DNA from: Bretschneidera sinensis
Taxonomy: Eukaryota > Streptophyta > Magnoliopsida > Brassicales > Akaniaceae
DNA: 64,000 nt
Reading direction: 5' to 3'
NCBI GenBank assembly: GCA_023935145.1
Contig: CM043698.1
Location: 14,802,001 to 14,866,000 of the forward strand
This document shows, in pieces, positions 37,501-48,638 of this stretch. The notes under the pieces were generated by a model. It was not told the DNA's origin. It worked only from the letters and a program-made list of their open reading frames with translations, and did not search any database. Within the stretch, counting starts at the first letter, position 1; each line of letters starts with the position of its first letter. Made by a program: the position numbers and the translations under genes.

Positions 37501-40500
37501 CAATATTCCAGAAAAATTTTAACATCAAAGTTTCCACCAACAGTAAAATGAGATAGAAAAAAGAAATAAAATTTTTCAAACAATGTTGTACTTGAAGGAT
37601 ATTAGAGACTTGCCTCAAATCATTCATGTCAAACTTCCCTTTTGTCACATGTCCAGTTTGACGTAGTAGCTCAATGAATGTGTTAAATACATCCATCTGC
37701 AGCACAAGAAAATTAGATCAACAACCATGTTTGAAAAGATAAGCCATCTAAAAGTTATTCATTCAGTACCTTGACATTTTCTTCTCTTTCTTTAAATCTA
37801 TCAATCAATTTAGGACAGGCCTGCACAGTGAGAGAACTACAAATTCAACATTTTATGCACTAACAATATTCACAGCCAGGTTAAACCCATTTTGTTCAAC
37901 AAACTACAACATAATTATGAAAAAGTTAAAAGAGAGAGAAGGTCGGCCAGATACAAGTCTAAAATCAATTCCAAATATAATGAATCAACCAAATAAGCAG
38001 AAGGGAACCAAATAGCATAATATATAAAAATGGATGCAAAGAAACACATTCATCTGCTTTCCAAAACACTGAAGAGATACCTCCTCATATAACTTCGAGA
38101 GGATCTCAGGACGAGAAACAATTAACGCTGCTAAGCACTTAGCTGCTGCTCTCCTAACTTTCCAGCTGACATCTTCATCATCTGTATACTCATTTGCACT
38201 CTGACTACAAAATAATTAAGAGCTAATGATAAGTGACAAAATAATTAAGAGCTAGTGATAAGTGACAAAATAATTAAGAGCTAGTGATAAGTAACAAGTT
38301 CATCATGAAAAATGAATTATGTATGAGTTCACATGCATTAATCGAAACATACTCATCTTCCTCCTCCTCGTGACTCTCATCATCAGTATCTTCCTCCATG
38401 TTCTCAGTAAAGTTTGGGTCATAACTTACGTATTCCAAAGTAAGATAAAGTATTTCATCACAATAGGATGAAATGTCCCTGGGGCACCTCAGTAGGAAGC
38501 TTTCTAGTGCCTAAGATCAAATTTTAACATACATTAGCTAGCAACACGTAAAATAATGGATCTGGTCTCATTACAACCAGAAAAGAAAAGGTAAAGGAAA
38601 AAAAGAAGACATAAACAACACCTGCAAGCTATACTCGCGAAGCTCCTCATCATTCTCTGATGCACTTGTGCAATAGTTAATTAGAACTGGCACCGTGTCA
38701 CCAAGATGAGGTCCAAACCGATACCCAACAGCACGGCTAAAATGGCACAGTATCACAATTTGTTAGCAAAAGAAATTTTCCACTTTCAAGGATAAGCAAA
38801 TGAGAAATTCAAGTCTCATGTCAAGTATTAGTCATATTGCCATATCATGCACTATATAATTAATCAAATTCAAAATAAGAAAAAGTGGAAGAAAGAGAAT
38901 ACAAGTATACTCGGAGAATCAAATTATTTTATAAATTTTGTCAAAAATTATACTCATAGACAACCACAAAAACATGAGAGACTACAAGAGGTATATACTT
39001 CAGCACAAATTCCAGGCAAAGTATCAATACATTAACATCAACCTAGTAACAACAAACACTTCCCAAATGTTCCAGCTCTAGTAATTTACATTCCATCATA
39101 ATAAGTTTTAAATGGGTTTGCCCACTTTGGAGCATTGGTAGGGACATTTCCCTGCCCCTGGGCAGGGCTTTGAGGTGTGTTGTGGGTTCTAACAATCAAA
39201 AGAAAATTTCCAAAATGGAGTATAAAAATGTGAAAGGAAATAAAATGACTACACCGAAGCATATATAATATAGATACCTTAAAGCACCAATCATTTGAAT
39301 GTTTGTACGGGTCATTTCCGATTTTGTGCCCTTATTTCTCAGGTTTTGTACAACTTCAACTGTTGCCTTCGCTAGTAAATCATCTGACAAGCTTGATGCA
39401 AGAGACGCTGAAAACCAAAGATTTTGTCAATTCAAATCTCCATTTCTAAACGGACAGTAGAATCTCTTGTTTGATTGTGGCCTATAACCTCTATATCAAA
39501 TCCAAAGGATATCAAAGTTTTTGGTTTCCCACAATTAAAATATAAAAAGCAAAGACCTAAAAGATTTTGTATGTGTGAAAAAGAAAATAAGCACATACTT
39601 TTAGAAGTGAATATTGTATTGAAAAGGCACCAATAGAGTGCCACCCATGTACAAAAATAACATCTATCTACAAGATAGTACATCAATGATGTCCACCAAT
39701 TCATTTTTATTTTAAAAAAAAAAAAAACAGAAACCCAAAATATGGAACCACCCTCCCTTGATGGAATAGACACATTTATCCAACCAGGAAAAAAGACAAC
39801 TAATATACCAGTTTTGCATCAAAGAAGCAAAATTTCTTTCAGATATCATGTTCAGGTTCCCACACCTAGTGCTGGTCAATCTAATCAAGAGCAGCAGTCA
39901 AAACTTATTTTAAAATATCAACAAAAACCAAAATAAAACACTTATATCTGCCCATATTGACAAAGATGGTTGAAATTAGCCAATGTCCCAATTGCAATCC
40001 AGGAATTTCTCTCTAGACCTGGTTGTCCACAACAATGAAACATTCAAGCACAACTAGACAACATATATGAACACAAGTCTTGATTTACTTAATCTTACCA
40101 ATACAGGAGACAGTCTTTTTCCTGACAGTTGCTTGGTTGGAACTCAATTGAGACAATAGTGCTTTTAATAGCACCTCATGGTCAGTTGCCATTAGATTTC
40201 CAAATTTATGAAGGACATCGCATAAAATATCAAGACATTCACATTTGATCTCTGTGTTCATCCCCTGGGGCAAAAGAGTAAAACAAATAATTAGCAGTAT
40301 AAGAGATTGACAGGAAGCCTTCAACAACCATTGAAACTCTAATAATCACTCAAAACGAAATAATTATGTTCGATCTTTTCCAATAAAAAGAATCTATTGC
40401 TAAACATAAAACTTTAAAATACATTAATGATCCAAAAAAAGAGTGAAATGTGACAGATTGCTCAATTTCAACAACAGATACTACCACAATTTATTTATCT

Positions 40501-43500
40501 TTTACAAAGCAAAAACATAAGAGTCAGAAAGCAATGTTAATCACATTAATTCTATCTTCAAGGTCCTTGGTACATTAAGCATTCATGACATATCAAAGTT
40601 TCCCTCATGCCTAAGTTAAATTAAGTGAATTAAGGATGAATTCTCCACAATCTCATTGAATCTCCTTCGAGGTGTTGGTTAACATACACTGTATACAGTG
40701 TCCATATGGACAGTTCATCAGTAAAAGAAAATTATGGGCAAATTTAGCAGCCAATTAACATTTAACTATGATGAACTTACTAAACAAAATCATCAACACC
40801 TGATAATTTGATATGGTAGAATAATTAGATGGTGTTTCATGTTCTCATGACGCAATTTCACATTAAAATATTTAAAACATGAAGATCTTCAAATTGGTTT
40901 GGTTCCTATGTATATCAGAGAGTACACACTCGAATTCCAATAACCAAGGAAATCATCCAAATGAGAATTATGTGCTTATACTTTCAAACCACATCAATGT
41001 GTTCCCAAGCAACCTTCTAATATTTTTTTATAAGTAAAATAGAAAGTTTGGCTACCTTCTAATAAAATTACATATTTTTTCAATTTGGCTTTTTTCTTTA
41101 GACATCATCAAACATGTAACAGTCTAAAACTCACCCCATGGCAAAAAATTAAACCATGATTTTGTAGGAATTGTTCAACACATGCAATAAATATCAAATT
41201 TGGTAGCCGCAAACAGCATCCAAACTCATTAACTGAAACTTTTATTTATTTTACTCAGTTGAATATAGTCTTGGAGCAACAAGGTAATGCTTATTTGTTC
41301 ATACAAAATTGATCTTCCTTCACGTCTTAAAAGTCTACAAGGGAACAAGAATGATGACCAGGACAAATCTCTTTGAAAGTCATATAAGGGACCTCTACTT
41401 GCTAATATTACCTTTCATTTGGAACCAAATGAAAATGAATGAATTGAAAAAAAGAATTTGTTTGCAATTGAATTCTCATGTTGGCTTTCTAATATTATAT
41501 TATAGAATTCAATTGAATTGAATTCTCATGTTTAGAACATTTGGAATACATGAGGAATTGAATTTACATGTTTATTTATTTTAAGTACTATAAGGACAAG
41601 TAATTTCCTTTGTAGATTTTGCATTAAAGCTGTTTGAATAATTGTGGTGGCTAATCTCTAGTTTTCGCGAGAAAGTTCCAGTACTTTGTACTGCAATTTA
41701 TGTATCTAATCATTAATTTGGATGCTTTTAAGTTCATAATCAGCAGGTGATCTGCTTTATGACGGAAAGTGCCAGTTTCAGTTTAAATTTTTTTTTTTAA
41801 GCAGATGAATTGAGAGAGCTTTTATCAACATAATTCATTGCTCTTCTTTTTGTGGAATTCATTTACAAATTCCATCAATTTTGTGAGGATTTGCAAAAAG
41901 TCAACTCAATTCCATAGTTTTTTTATAAGTAAAAGTATATTAAAAACTAAAAACTCAATTACATAGTTAATTCATTTATAAGTAAATTCCATAATTTATT
42001 GTCTTTCAAACATACATTGGATTTACAAATAAATTCCATGAAATTTATGGAATTTATTCCATGCATACTCTTGAAGTTTACAGCTACCAACTAACCAACT
42101 CATCTAGAGCAAAATTTCACTTTTTGTCATTATGCAAAAAGGTTTTCTGACCAGTTAAGGACATTTTGTCAATGAATGTTTTCCGGAAACTTACCGAGCC
42201 AGTTATTCCTGTTATCAACTTGGGAGATAAGGAGACCAGAACAGATTGAGCGAGAGATGGTGTAGTGACTTCAGCAACAATTGTCTTCAAAGCTATGCTA
42301 GCAACATCACAATTCTGATCTTTCACATTCAGTAATTTATCGCATAATTTATTAGTCATCTCCACAACTCGTGGCTCGCTGACCTTCTTCACCAATGGAG
42401 CAAGACTGCAATACCAACAATAAGGCAAGAAATAAGGATCAAGTAAGGAGCTACACAACAAAGCCACTTTCACCCATGCCATCCCTTTATACTGTTGTGT
42501 TTACATAAGTGGAGTCCAGCCAACAACTCATATAGAAACTTAAAAAGGATTGGAACCTCCCCTCACCCAACCCCAACAATAGAAGAAGAATCAAAATCAC
42601 CAAAAATGCTAGAGAAAAAAGAAAAAAGAAAACTGCTTATCAACTTAATTAGAAACTTAATCACTTTGTGAAATTTTAAATTCTAAATATGAAATCTTAA
42701 ATCCATGTATGTATAATAATCAAGCACTCTCCTCTCCAAGAGTGCTTAGGTTTGAGTCCACCCGTTGTGGTAGGGTGAGACATTTGCCCAGTGATCTGGT
42801 ATTAACTAGCATTTATGTTTGACCCACATGTGAGGACACTAACACGGCATTTAAAAGGGACACCACCCTCTCCCTCCAAACATTTTTTTTTCTACCAAAA
42901 AATAATAATCAACCTTCAAGTGGGCACATACTGAAGCATCATGTTCCTAATAAATCTTTTTCATCCACCATAAGTATTCATATGTTGATGTGGAAAATGC
43001 ACTCTCATTCAACATATGGTAGTCATAAACCAATTGTTGATTGAGTAATACAACAACAATATTAATAAAATAACTAAATTTATTAAAGCAAACAAGATGT
43101 GTGCCATACAGAACAGTAACATCTTTGTCTCTGCATGGCAAGGGTACAAGGAGGAATGCTATACCATTTGACAGCCAATCCAGAAACATCACCAGCTACA
43201 TCATCAAGCTGCTGCAGTACAATGTTCGACAATTTTATCTCCAAATCAGCATCAGCTTTGAACCCCTCTTTGTTTAACTCATTTAGCAAATCGGACGTTG
43301 CCATATATCTATAATCCTTATCCTTACCCGTCATCTACAAAACACACAAAAACATCATAACATTTTTCATAGAAATGAAAACATCAGAACATGATAGCTA
43401 GAACACTTGAAATTCAAAAACCTACACACATCAACCTACAATCAGCTGGATCACTCACCATATACACGTAAATATTTATTTTCATATGGTTTATTTAGAT

Positions 43501-43857
43501 ATTTTTTAAAAGAAAGCATATTCATAAGTTGATAATTTATTACAAATCTACACACATCAACCTACAACCAGATGGAGAACTCTCTATATGCACATACATA
43601 TTTATTCATATAGTTTATTAATAATTTATTTATAAAAGAAGGCATACATGTTCATATAATTGATAATTTTATAAAAATTCTACCCACATCAACCTATAAC
43701 CAGCTGGAGCACACGCCAAATACACATACAGATTAGTTCAAATAGTTTATTAGAATTTCTTTAAAAAAGAAGGCATATATATTCATATAATAATTGATAA
43801 GAAAAAAACATATGAAAATACCTTCTCCAGAATGCTAGTCATCTGTAAATTCGCCAT
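22528..43857 (-). CDS. CAND1: Cullin-associated NEDD8-dissociated protein 1
   Basis: 28 coding exons join in frame on the minus strand: 43857-43822, 43334-43165, 42405-42195, 40264-40099, 39407-39278, 38736-38622, 38510-38353, 38204-38081, 37820-37770, 37696-37614, 36899-36815, 36712-36611, 36525-36427, 35387-35277, 35196-35113, 35003-34863, 33777-33685, 33535-33414, 33301-33139, 33054-32815, 24824-24576, 24488-24312, 24200-24054, 23957-23841, 23494-23326, 23056-22979, 22894-22756, 22624-22528. They give 1206 aa, close to the Arabidopsis length. The protein is a HEAT-repeat solenoid that wraps cullin-RBX1 lacking NEDD8 and exchanges substrate receptors on SCF-type ubiquitin ligases; in Arabidopsis it is needed for auxin responses. 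Marks include [20 protein letters not shown], the acidic stretch near residue 310, [17 protein letters not shown], and [20 protein letters not shown]. Intron 20 (24825-32814) is full of LINEs. Intron 10 is GC-AG. Exons show no internal stop. Confidence 0.96.
25262..25990 (+). mobile_element. RTE-clade LINE fragment, 3' part
   Basis: The plus strand encodes, with frameshifts and stops, the C-terminal half of a plant RTE-type reverse transcriptase. The order is [33 protein letters not shown], a [13 protein letters not shown] segment, and near the end [20 protein letters not shown] with [10 protein letters not shown]. These are signatures of the thumb and tail of that family. The catalytic part is missing, so the copy is 5'-truncated and dead. 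It ends against the T run of the neighbouring minus-strand LINE. Confidence 0.75.
25994..29940 (-). mobile_element. L1-like LINE, nearly full ORF2, degenerate
   Basis: On the minus strand, an ATG at 29233 opens an endonuclease-like start ([19 protein letters not shown], then a CL.ETK motif). Reverse transcriptase follows at about 28080-26960, with [51 protein letters not shown] and [21 protein letters not shown]-terminal region has [13 protein letters not shown]. Upstream, about 29240-29900, an acidic ORF remnant may be the end of ORF1. Frames are broken repeatedly. A T run at 25994-26000 followed by TAAGTAAAG is the 3' end on this strand, shared with the LINE at 30030-32618 and the short copy at 31680-31985. 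Confidence 0.85.
30281..30312 (+). repeat. Poly-G tract inside a LINE reverse-transcriptase region
   Basis: Twenty-one consecutive G bases (30281-30301) are followed by A, five G, A and four G. In related copies this position encodes one or two glycines before the CKLDMEKA motif, so the run is an expansion within a coding repeat. It could form a G-quadruplex. Confidence 0.9.
31680..31985 (-). mobile_element. Short 5'-truncated LINE copy nested in another LINE
   Basis: A 306-base insertion with a T run at its left end (A tail on the minus strand) carries the same 3' sequence (TAAGTAAAATATTATTAA and AAGGGTGC) as the LINE ending at 25994. The host LINE is split here. TCTTGGTAAAA is present at both borders (31669-31679 and 31986-31996), an 11-base target duplication. 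This shows that it landed after the surrounding plus-strand LINE. Confidence 0.85.
34013..34085 (+). repeat. Possible tRNA-derived SINE remnant in CAND1 intron 16
   Basis: TGGTGTAATTGG resembles an RNA polymerase III A box, and GGATTTGCGTTCC about 40 bases later is a weak B-box match. The part between could fold into an anticodon-like arm (CTTGCTTTAATAGCAA). A functional tRNA is unlikely because no acceptor stem pairs, so a degraded SINE head is the better guess. Confidence 0.3.
35405..35700 (-). mobile_element. LINE 3' fragment in CAND1 intron 13
   Basis: The sequence carries a T-rich end, GATAGGTAAAGGAATATTTA and CACCAAGAGGGGGCC, followed by CTATCTACAAGATAGTA. The latter is shared with the fragment at 39597-39790, and the layout matches the LINE 3' ends at 25994 and 31680. 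It begins only about 18 bases from the exon 14 acceptor. No target duplication was identified, so the outer boundary is approximate. Confidence 0.6.
38209..38295. repeat. Three tandem 29-bp units at a CAND1 3' splice site
   Basis: The unit starting AAAATAATTAAGAGCTA occurs three times (38209-38237, 38238-38266, 38267-38295) with one or two differences. It sits inside intron 7, with its nearest unit about 4 bases from the exon 8 acceptor, so each unit copies the T-rich tract and a possible branch site. Only the unit next to the exon continues into a TAG acceptor. Confidence 0.9.
39597..39790 (-). mobile_element. LINE 3' fragment in CAND1 intron 4
   Basis: It shares CTATCTACAAGATAGTA and the following stretch, up to AACCACCCTCCCTTGATGG, with the fragment at 35405-35700. 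It also has the AGGCACCAATAGAGTGCC version of the LINE 3' end. It is short, non-coding and probably a 5'-truncated insertion. Confidence 0.55.
42722..42893 (+). repeat. SINE-like fragment in CAND1 intron 2
   Basis: GGTTTGAGTCC at about 42749-42759 fits the RNA polymerase III B box (GGTTCGANNCC) with one change. Upstream, GCACTCTCCTCTCCAAGAGTGC can fold as an anticodon-like stem. A body of about 120 bases ends in a T run at 42884-42891. The A-box half is not clear, so the copy may be 5'-truncated. It lies between exon 2 and exon 3 of CAND1 and does not disturb coding. Confidence 0.5.
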
Positions 43858-45391
43858 CTTTGAACAACTTATCAATCCCACCAAATGTATATTCCCACTT
43901 ATATAAAAATCTACACACGAAAAAAGAAAGAGTACATGAACATATAATTTGCAATAGATCTGTGATGTTACAAAACTTGTGGGGGATAATAGATAAAAGA
44001 AGCCTACAGCTAAACTACAAAGGCCTTTAGATTTTATCTCTCTTTCTACTATAATAAATCTACGCAATGTAATGCAACGACTCGAATCAAAAATCATTAA
44101 TCACTTGAGTCAGGTCAGCCAGATGAATATTCCTTTCATCTTCTTATTTACTTCTTTCACTTTGTACTCATGTCTAGCGCACACACATTATTGTATCAGC
44201 AAATGCAATGTGACACACGAGTAACCCAAATCATGCATTGTTATATATCGAATGAGAAAAATAAGAAATAAAGAAGTTAAAGGGTTTAGATAGAATGAAC
44301 CCTAAAAGAATGGAAACTCAGATATACATGTACAGTACATATATATACACACACAAGTAAATCAACCATAAAAAATTAATAGCTGCGGAAAAAGAAAAAG
44401 AGAAACCTACAAGAGCTATACATATCCTTACTATTGTATAGAAGCGACTAAGTATGGAGGTGTTTCCTGTAAACGGCACTAAAAATTCGTGTGCCACTCT
44501 AACGGGTTTTGTTCTCTCTTCCCCTCCCTTATCTCTTTCAAAGCCGTACCTATCTCAACAGACCCACCTCTCCTCCCCAAACCCACACCCAAAATAGAGA
44601 TTGAACATTGTATAAAAACATAACCAACCTTCGCGAATTTAACTGAAATTTTTTTAAAAAAAATAACCAACTGGAAAATCTCAAATGTAGCCTTCTATTG
44701 TTTTTGCTTTACTTGGTTAAGATTTACAGATAAAATAAATAAATAAATTATAACCCTGACTTTAGCAAAAATAAGTAAATTAAAACCTTGACTTGAGCGT
44801 TACACGCCGAAAGATCAGTAACCGAGGTTGACAGTGTCGTTCTCGGCGAAGAAGAAGGAGCGATGAGAGAGAGGAAAAAAAAAAGGGAGTTATGTGTCTG
44901 GGTTTTTTTTTTCTAATTTATTGGATACCCAGTGGTAAGTAAAAAAAAAATTCTGGCTTAATTACATTTCCTCCTTTAAATTTGATGTCTTTTACACTAA
45001 TCCCTAAAGTTTCAAATGGGCAAAAAAATCTCTCAAACTCATCAACTAAATAGAAAAAAAAAAAACTTAAAAAACATTACTAAAAATTAATTTTAAAAGA
45101 TCGTTTTTCTTCAAAATTAACTATTGTTTGAAAAATTATATTACTTAATTTTTTATCTTTTGGTTTTATACACTTTGTTACTGTATTTAAGTTTATTATA
45201 AAATAATGTAAATATAATCTAATTATGTGCTCATTTGATTTAACTCGTGAACTTTACTTGAAGGTTACTTTAAAATTATTACTTGCCACAATAGTTAATA
45301 TATGAGAAACAATTATTAACGATATCAACAAAAATTTATATCACACACTTATAAACATAGATATTCAAAATGAAAAAAAAAATATAGAGAA
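43858..45391. other. CAND1 5' region and intergenic DNA
   Basis: Upstream of the CAND1 ATG (43857), no further coding sequence is seen. A GC-richer patch at about 44790-44880 is CT-rich on the minus strand and may contain the transcription start and 5' leader, which implies a leader intron between there and 43857. The exact splice sites are not resolvable. From 44940 to 45391 the sequence is plain AT-rich DNA leading up to the MULE. Confidence 0.45.
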
Positions 45392-45660
45392 GGCTTGTAT
45401 CCATTTTGGCCCCCAGTCTAGGGGGGTGGCTTACATTTTAATATGCAGGCTTTTTTTTTTTTTTTTTCGTTGCACTCCAATACACAATGTTAACTTGGTG
45501 TAGCAATTTAACTTTTTTCCGTTAAATAGTTGACAGAATCTAATAGAACTGCACACATGAGGAGCACGTGTCATTAACGGGAAAACACACCATTTTCCTT
45601 CTCGTTAGTATTGAAGAATAAAAATTAAAAGCGGAATATATAAACAAAAGAGAAAAATAA
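45392..45660 (+). repeat. MULE left terminal inverted repeat
   Basis: It begins GGCTTGTATCCATTTTGG and includes a 17-T run at about 45450-45468 that is shorter in the right copy. The pairing partner is at about 62160-62428 in reverse complement. Identity is perhaps three quarters to four fifths by eye, so the insertion is old or the arms have diverged. Confidence 0.85.
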
Positions 45661-46596
45661 GGGATACAAAATCCTATTTTCATTTATATTTTGCAAACAA
45701 AAAACACTATTTTCTGATTTCTTTTTTCCATCCAATATTTTTGTATCAATGAAGAAAAAGCAACTTGCGTAAGTTATTTACTGCCCTTTCGTATTTGATT
45801 AGATAACTTTAAAAAATTTCTAGGGTTTAGATTTGATTTGGTGAAAAATTTGGTGTTTTTGTGTTGAAAAATTTGTTTAGTGTTGCTAGACTCGATGATT
45901 GATAATGATTGCTTGAAATCTAGTGTTCAAGTTATATTTTTGTGTTCAGTTGCTATTACCATTACTTGGTGAATGATTTTAAATGTTGATCTTGCTTAAA
46001 TGGTTTGTTGATAACAGAGAATGCTAGTGTTATGTTGCTATTAAGTCACTTTTCCTTATCATTTTTTATTGCAAGTGCTTTCTTAAAGTGTTTCCATTAT
46101 CTTGGTCTGTGGCCCATGTGTTCCCCTAAATGTGTTGTGTTGTGTTGTGTTATTCACTGCATTGTAGTCCCAAATAGTGGATAGAATCTGATCTATTTTC
46201 ATCGTTTTTCTTGTTTGCATGTGATTAAAAAGAAATACTTTCATGCATTTGTTCCCTATATTGTGTTGTGTTATTTAGTATATGTGGTCACAACTTTATA
46301 TTGTTTACAAACTCCATATCCATATTTGTGATCCTATTTGACTAAAAACTCGTGGTTCACTTTGATGCAACATTGATTCTAGACCATTTAATGCGAGAAT
46401 ATATCATAGTGGGTATCTCAATTACATACCATTAATGACATATATGAGGGGTGAAAACGATGACCTTGAAAAATGAGATCTTGAGAGAATGTGTTTCTAT
46501 GAGTTGGAATGAATGGCCATATATGTTGGATCGGAAGATTATGACTAATTCTATTATAATTTCTTTGGGTCCCACTGTACTTGGGATGATTAATGT

Positions 46597-47720
46597 CAGT
46601 GTTTTCAGAAGTGAAGGTGTTGGACGAGGCATTTTGCCTCAATAAGGCGAGGCATAGGCCCTGAAAAGTTAAGGCGTAAGTCTTTTGAAAGGTTGGGACG
46701 TTTTGAATAAAATAATATTAATTAAATGATAAAAATATTTTAAAAATAAATAATAAATAATATTATTAATTTATATTGTAATCATATTATTTCAATCGTC
46801 TTACAACTTAGAGTTATAAAAAAAGATCTTATCACATAAATATTAATTAAAACAAATAATAGATTTTATATATATAATTTTTTATTATACATGTATCTAT
46901 CATCCATGTTAATGTGGCATACATCATACCATAATTATTTATATATATGTTATGCTGGAAGGAAAGGAGATTGAGTGTTGTAAGTAGACTAGGAGATTGA
47001 GTGGCTCCAGAAGCCTTTGTCTAATCGATGAATAAAGTAGATTTATTATTTTAAAAAAGAATCAAAAGAATCAAAAGTAGATTAGTTGAACATACATTGG
47101 GTGAGTGACAGAATTACATAATAAAAATTAAAAAACCTATAAGAACTTACAAATAAGATAAACCACGTCTCAGTAGTGTGTGAGCTAAATAAACAAGACA
47201 CTAATCATTTTAACATTGTCCAAAAGAAAAAAGTCTTCTTCAACACTCTTCTTCCTTCTTGTTGAAGAGATTCTACAACAAAGAGTCAGAGACCTTTCTT
47301 TCTTAGAGTCCCCGTCCATCTTTATCTTAGTTTTTCTCTCTTACCTAGCCATTAAGTCCATACAATCTTCATCTCTTTGTATCTTATCTCCCTGTTTCTT
47401 TCTCTCATAGTCACTGTGCAACAACAACACTTTAAGATGGACCACCAAGCAGCCTCTGCAACGAGTGGTTAGCGCCAAATAGTCAGTCACCAACACTCTT
47501 CAGTCAAGAAGAAGCTGTTTTAAAAAAAAAATCATGGGGCATACGCTCGGACACCCGGGGCGTAAAAAATGCACATCTTTGGTTTGGGCGTACGCCCATA
47601 CTGAAAAAACAATCGCCCAATAGAAGGAACGCCTAACTTTTGATGCCCTTGGACGTTTTTAAGCCCCTTCGCCCCTAGACAAGCCCCGGGCTCGCCCTAG
47701 ATCCGCCTTTCAAAACACTG
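46597..47720. mobile_element. Non-autonomous hAT-like element nested in the MULE
   Basis: Ends are CAGTGTTTT at 46597 and its inverse AAAACACTG ending at 47720. Both subterminal regions are rich in GGCG/CGCC words, unlike the AT-rich middle. Flanking octamers ATTAATGT (46589-46596) and GTTAATAT (47721-47728) agree at six of eight bases, a plausible eroded 8-bp duplication of hAT elements. There is no transposase. MULE-type sequence appears to continue on the right, so it landed inside the MULE. Confidence 0.65.
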
Positions 47721-47777
47721 GTTAATATGATTGATGATGATCATGATTTAAATATCCTAAATGGTTCCTTGTAGGGT

Positions 47778-47801
47778 TATATATATATATATATATATAT
47801 T
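47778..47801. repeat. TA microsatellite
   Basis: A near-perfect run of TA dinucleotides just right of the hAT-like element, within MULE-derived sequence. Confidence 0.95.
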
Positions 47802-47918
47802 GTGCACTCATATCAACATGAAATAGAAGGTAGTAGTTTTCCTCAAGAAATCTATATACTTAGTGATATACTAGACAAACAAGATGCTACACAAGGTCAA
47901 AGTGAAAGTTGTTAATGA

Positions 47919-48351
47919 TAATGATGTGGGTGGTTTAAATGATGAGGATGATGGTGGTTTGAATGATAAGGATGAGGATAGTGATTATGGAGTTGATGAT
48001 GCTAACTTTGATTATAATGTGGATAAAGATATTCAAAATGATGAGCTCTAGGGAAATGATGAAGATAACCATAGAGATGGTGAAGTGAACCAGAGAGATA
48101 GCACAGGTGATAGAAACTATTCTGACAATGCATATGATGATCTCAATTCCCCAAGAGGTTTTGAATATGAAGATGAAGAGCCATACCTTGTGTATAATCT
48201 TGCACAAGGAGGGAATGTGGTTTGGAAGCTTGGTTTGAGTTTTAGTGTTCAAGCAGAGTTTAGGAATGTTGTGATAGCATACTTAGTAAAGCACGGGAGG
48301 GATATAAGATTTGATAGATCTTAAAAATGGAAAGTTAATGGTGTTTATTAC
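47919..48351 (+). pseudogene. MULE transposase, N-terminal part
   Basis: A plus-strand frame reads a long Asp/Asn/Glu-rich segment (NDEDDGGLNDKDEDSDYG and similar, about 47919-48190), then WKLGLSFSVQAEFRNVVIAY and KHGRDIRFD. That second segment is the MuDR-type N-terminal domain that precedes the zinc and DDE core in plant MULE transposases. At least two in-frame stops (near 48048 and 48322) show decay. The frame ends at the junction with the TRIM-like repeat at 48352. A PB1-like region may lie at 46450-46600 (RECVSMSWNEWP), before the hAT insertion, but that is tentative. Confidence 0.7.
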
Positions 48352-48638
48352 TGTAAGGACCCGTTCTGCCATGCGGGTATATATTCTCCGCTTTGGCCCC
48401 ACTAGGCCTCACGGTTTTGTTCCTGGCAAAGCCCGCAAGCTCCCCAAAAGGCCTATACCAACACCAGGGTCACAGATCACTTATATCCAACACACAACTT
48501 TCCCCCTCTAGTCGATGTGGTAACCAAGACTGCAATCTCCCCCACTTGAGGCGTGTGGCCCCACCCTCAACAACCCCGTAAGGCTTTCGAGGATCCGGCT
48601 CTGATACCAAATGTAAGGATCCGCTCTGCCATGCTAGT
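48352..48638 (-). repeat. TRIM-like tandem repeat, unit A and start of unit B
   Basis: Unit A begins TGTAAGGACCC at 48352, and the next copy starts at 48612 (period 260). It is GC-richer than its surroundings and contains GGCTCTGATACCA, the reverse complement of the TGGTATCAGAGC primer-binding site for initiator Met tRNA. This points to a small LTR-retrotransposon derivative in minus orientation. Unit B is cut at 48638 by the Athila-type element and resumes at 58175. Unit A lacks a 13-14-base piece (about CACAACGCCCTCG) present in unit B. The ends do not show standard TG...CA LTR borders, so the TRIM label is provisional. Confidence 0.6.

Noticed and set aside
36815..37696. Frameshift or micro-exon between CAND1 exons 10 and 11
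   Set aside because: The reading phase closes perfectly if a GC donor is used, so there is no need to assume a frameshift or missing exon.
39108..39200. GC-richer patch with GCCCCTGGGCAGGGC hairpin in CAND1 intron 5
   Set aside because: It might be a SINE tail, but no polymerase III boxes or target duplication could be found, so it is not listed as a feature.
45392..45660. A stand-alone MITE rather than a MULE end
   Set aside because: Considered, but the partner 17 kb away in inverted orientation, the near-matching nonamer and the MULE transposase between them favour one element. A formal test is listed under findings.
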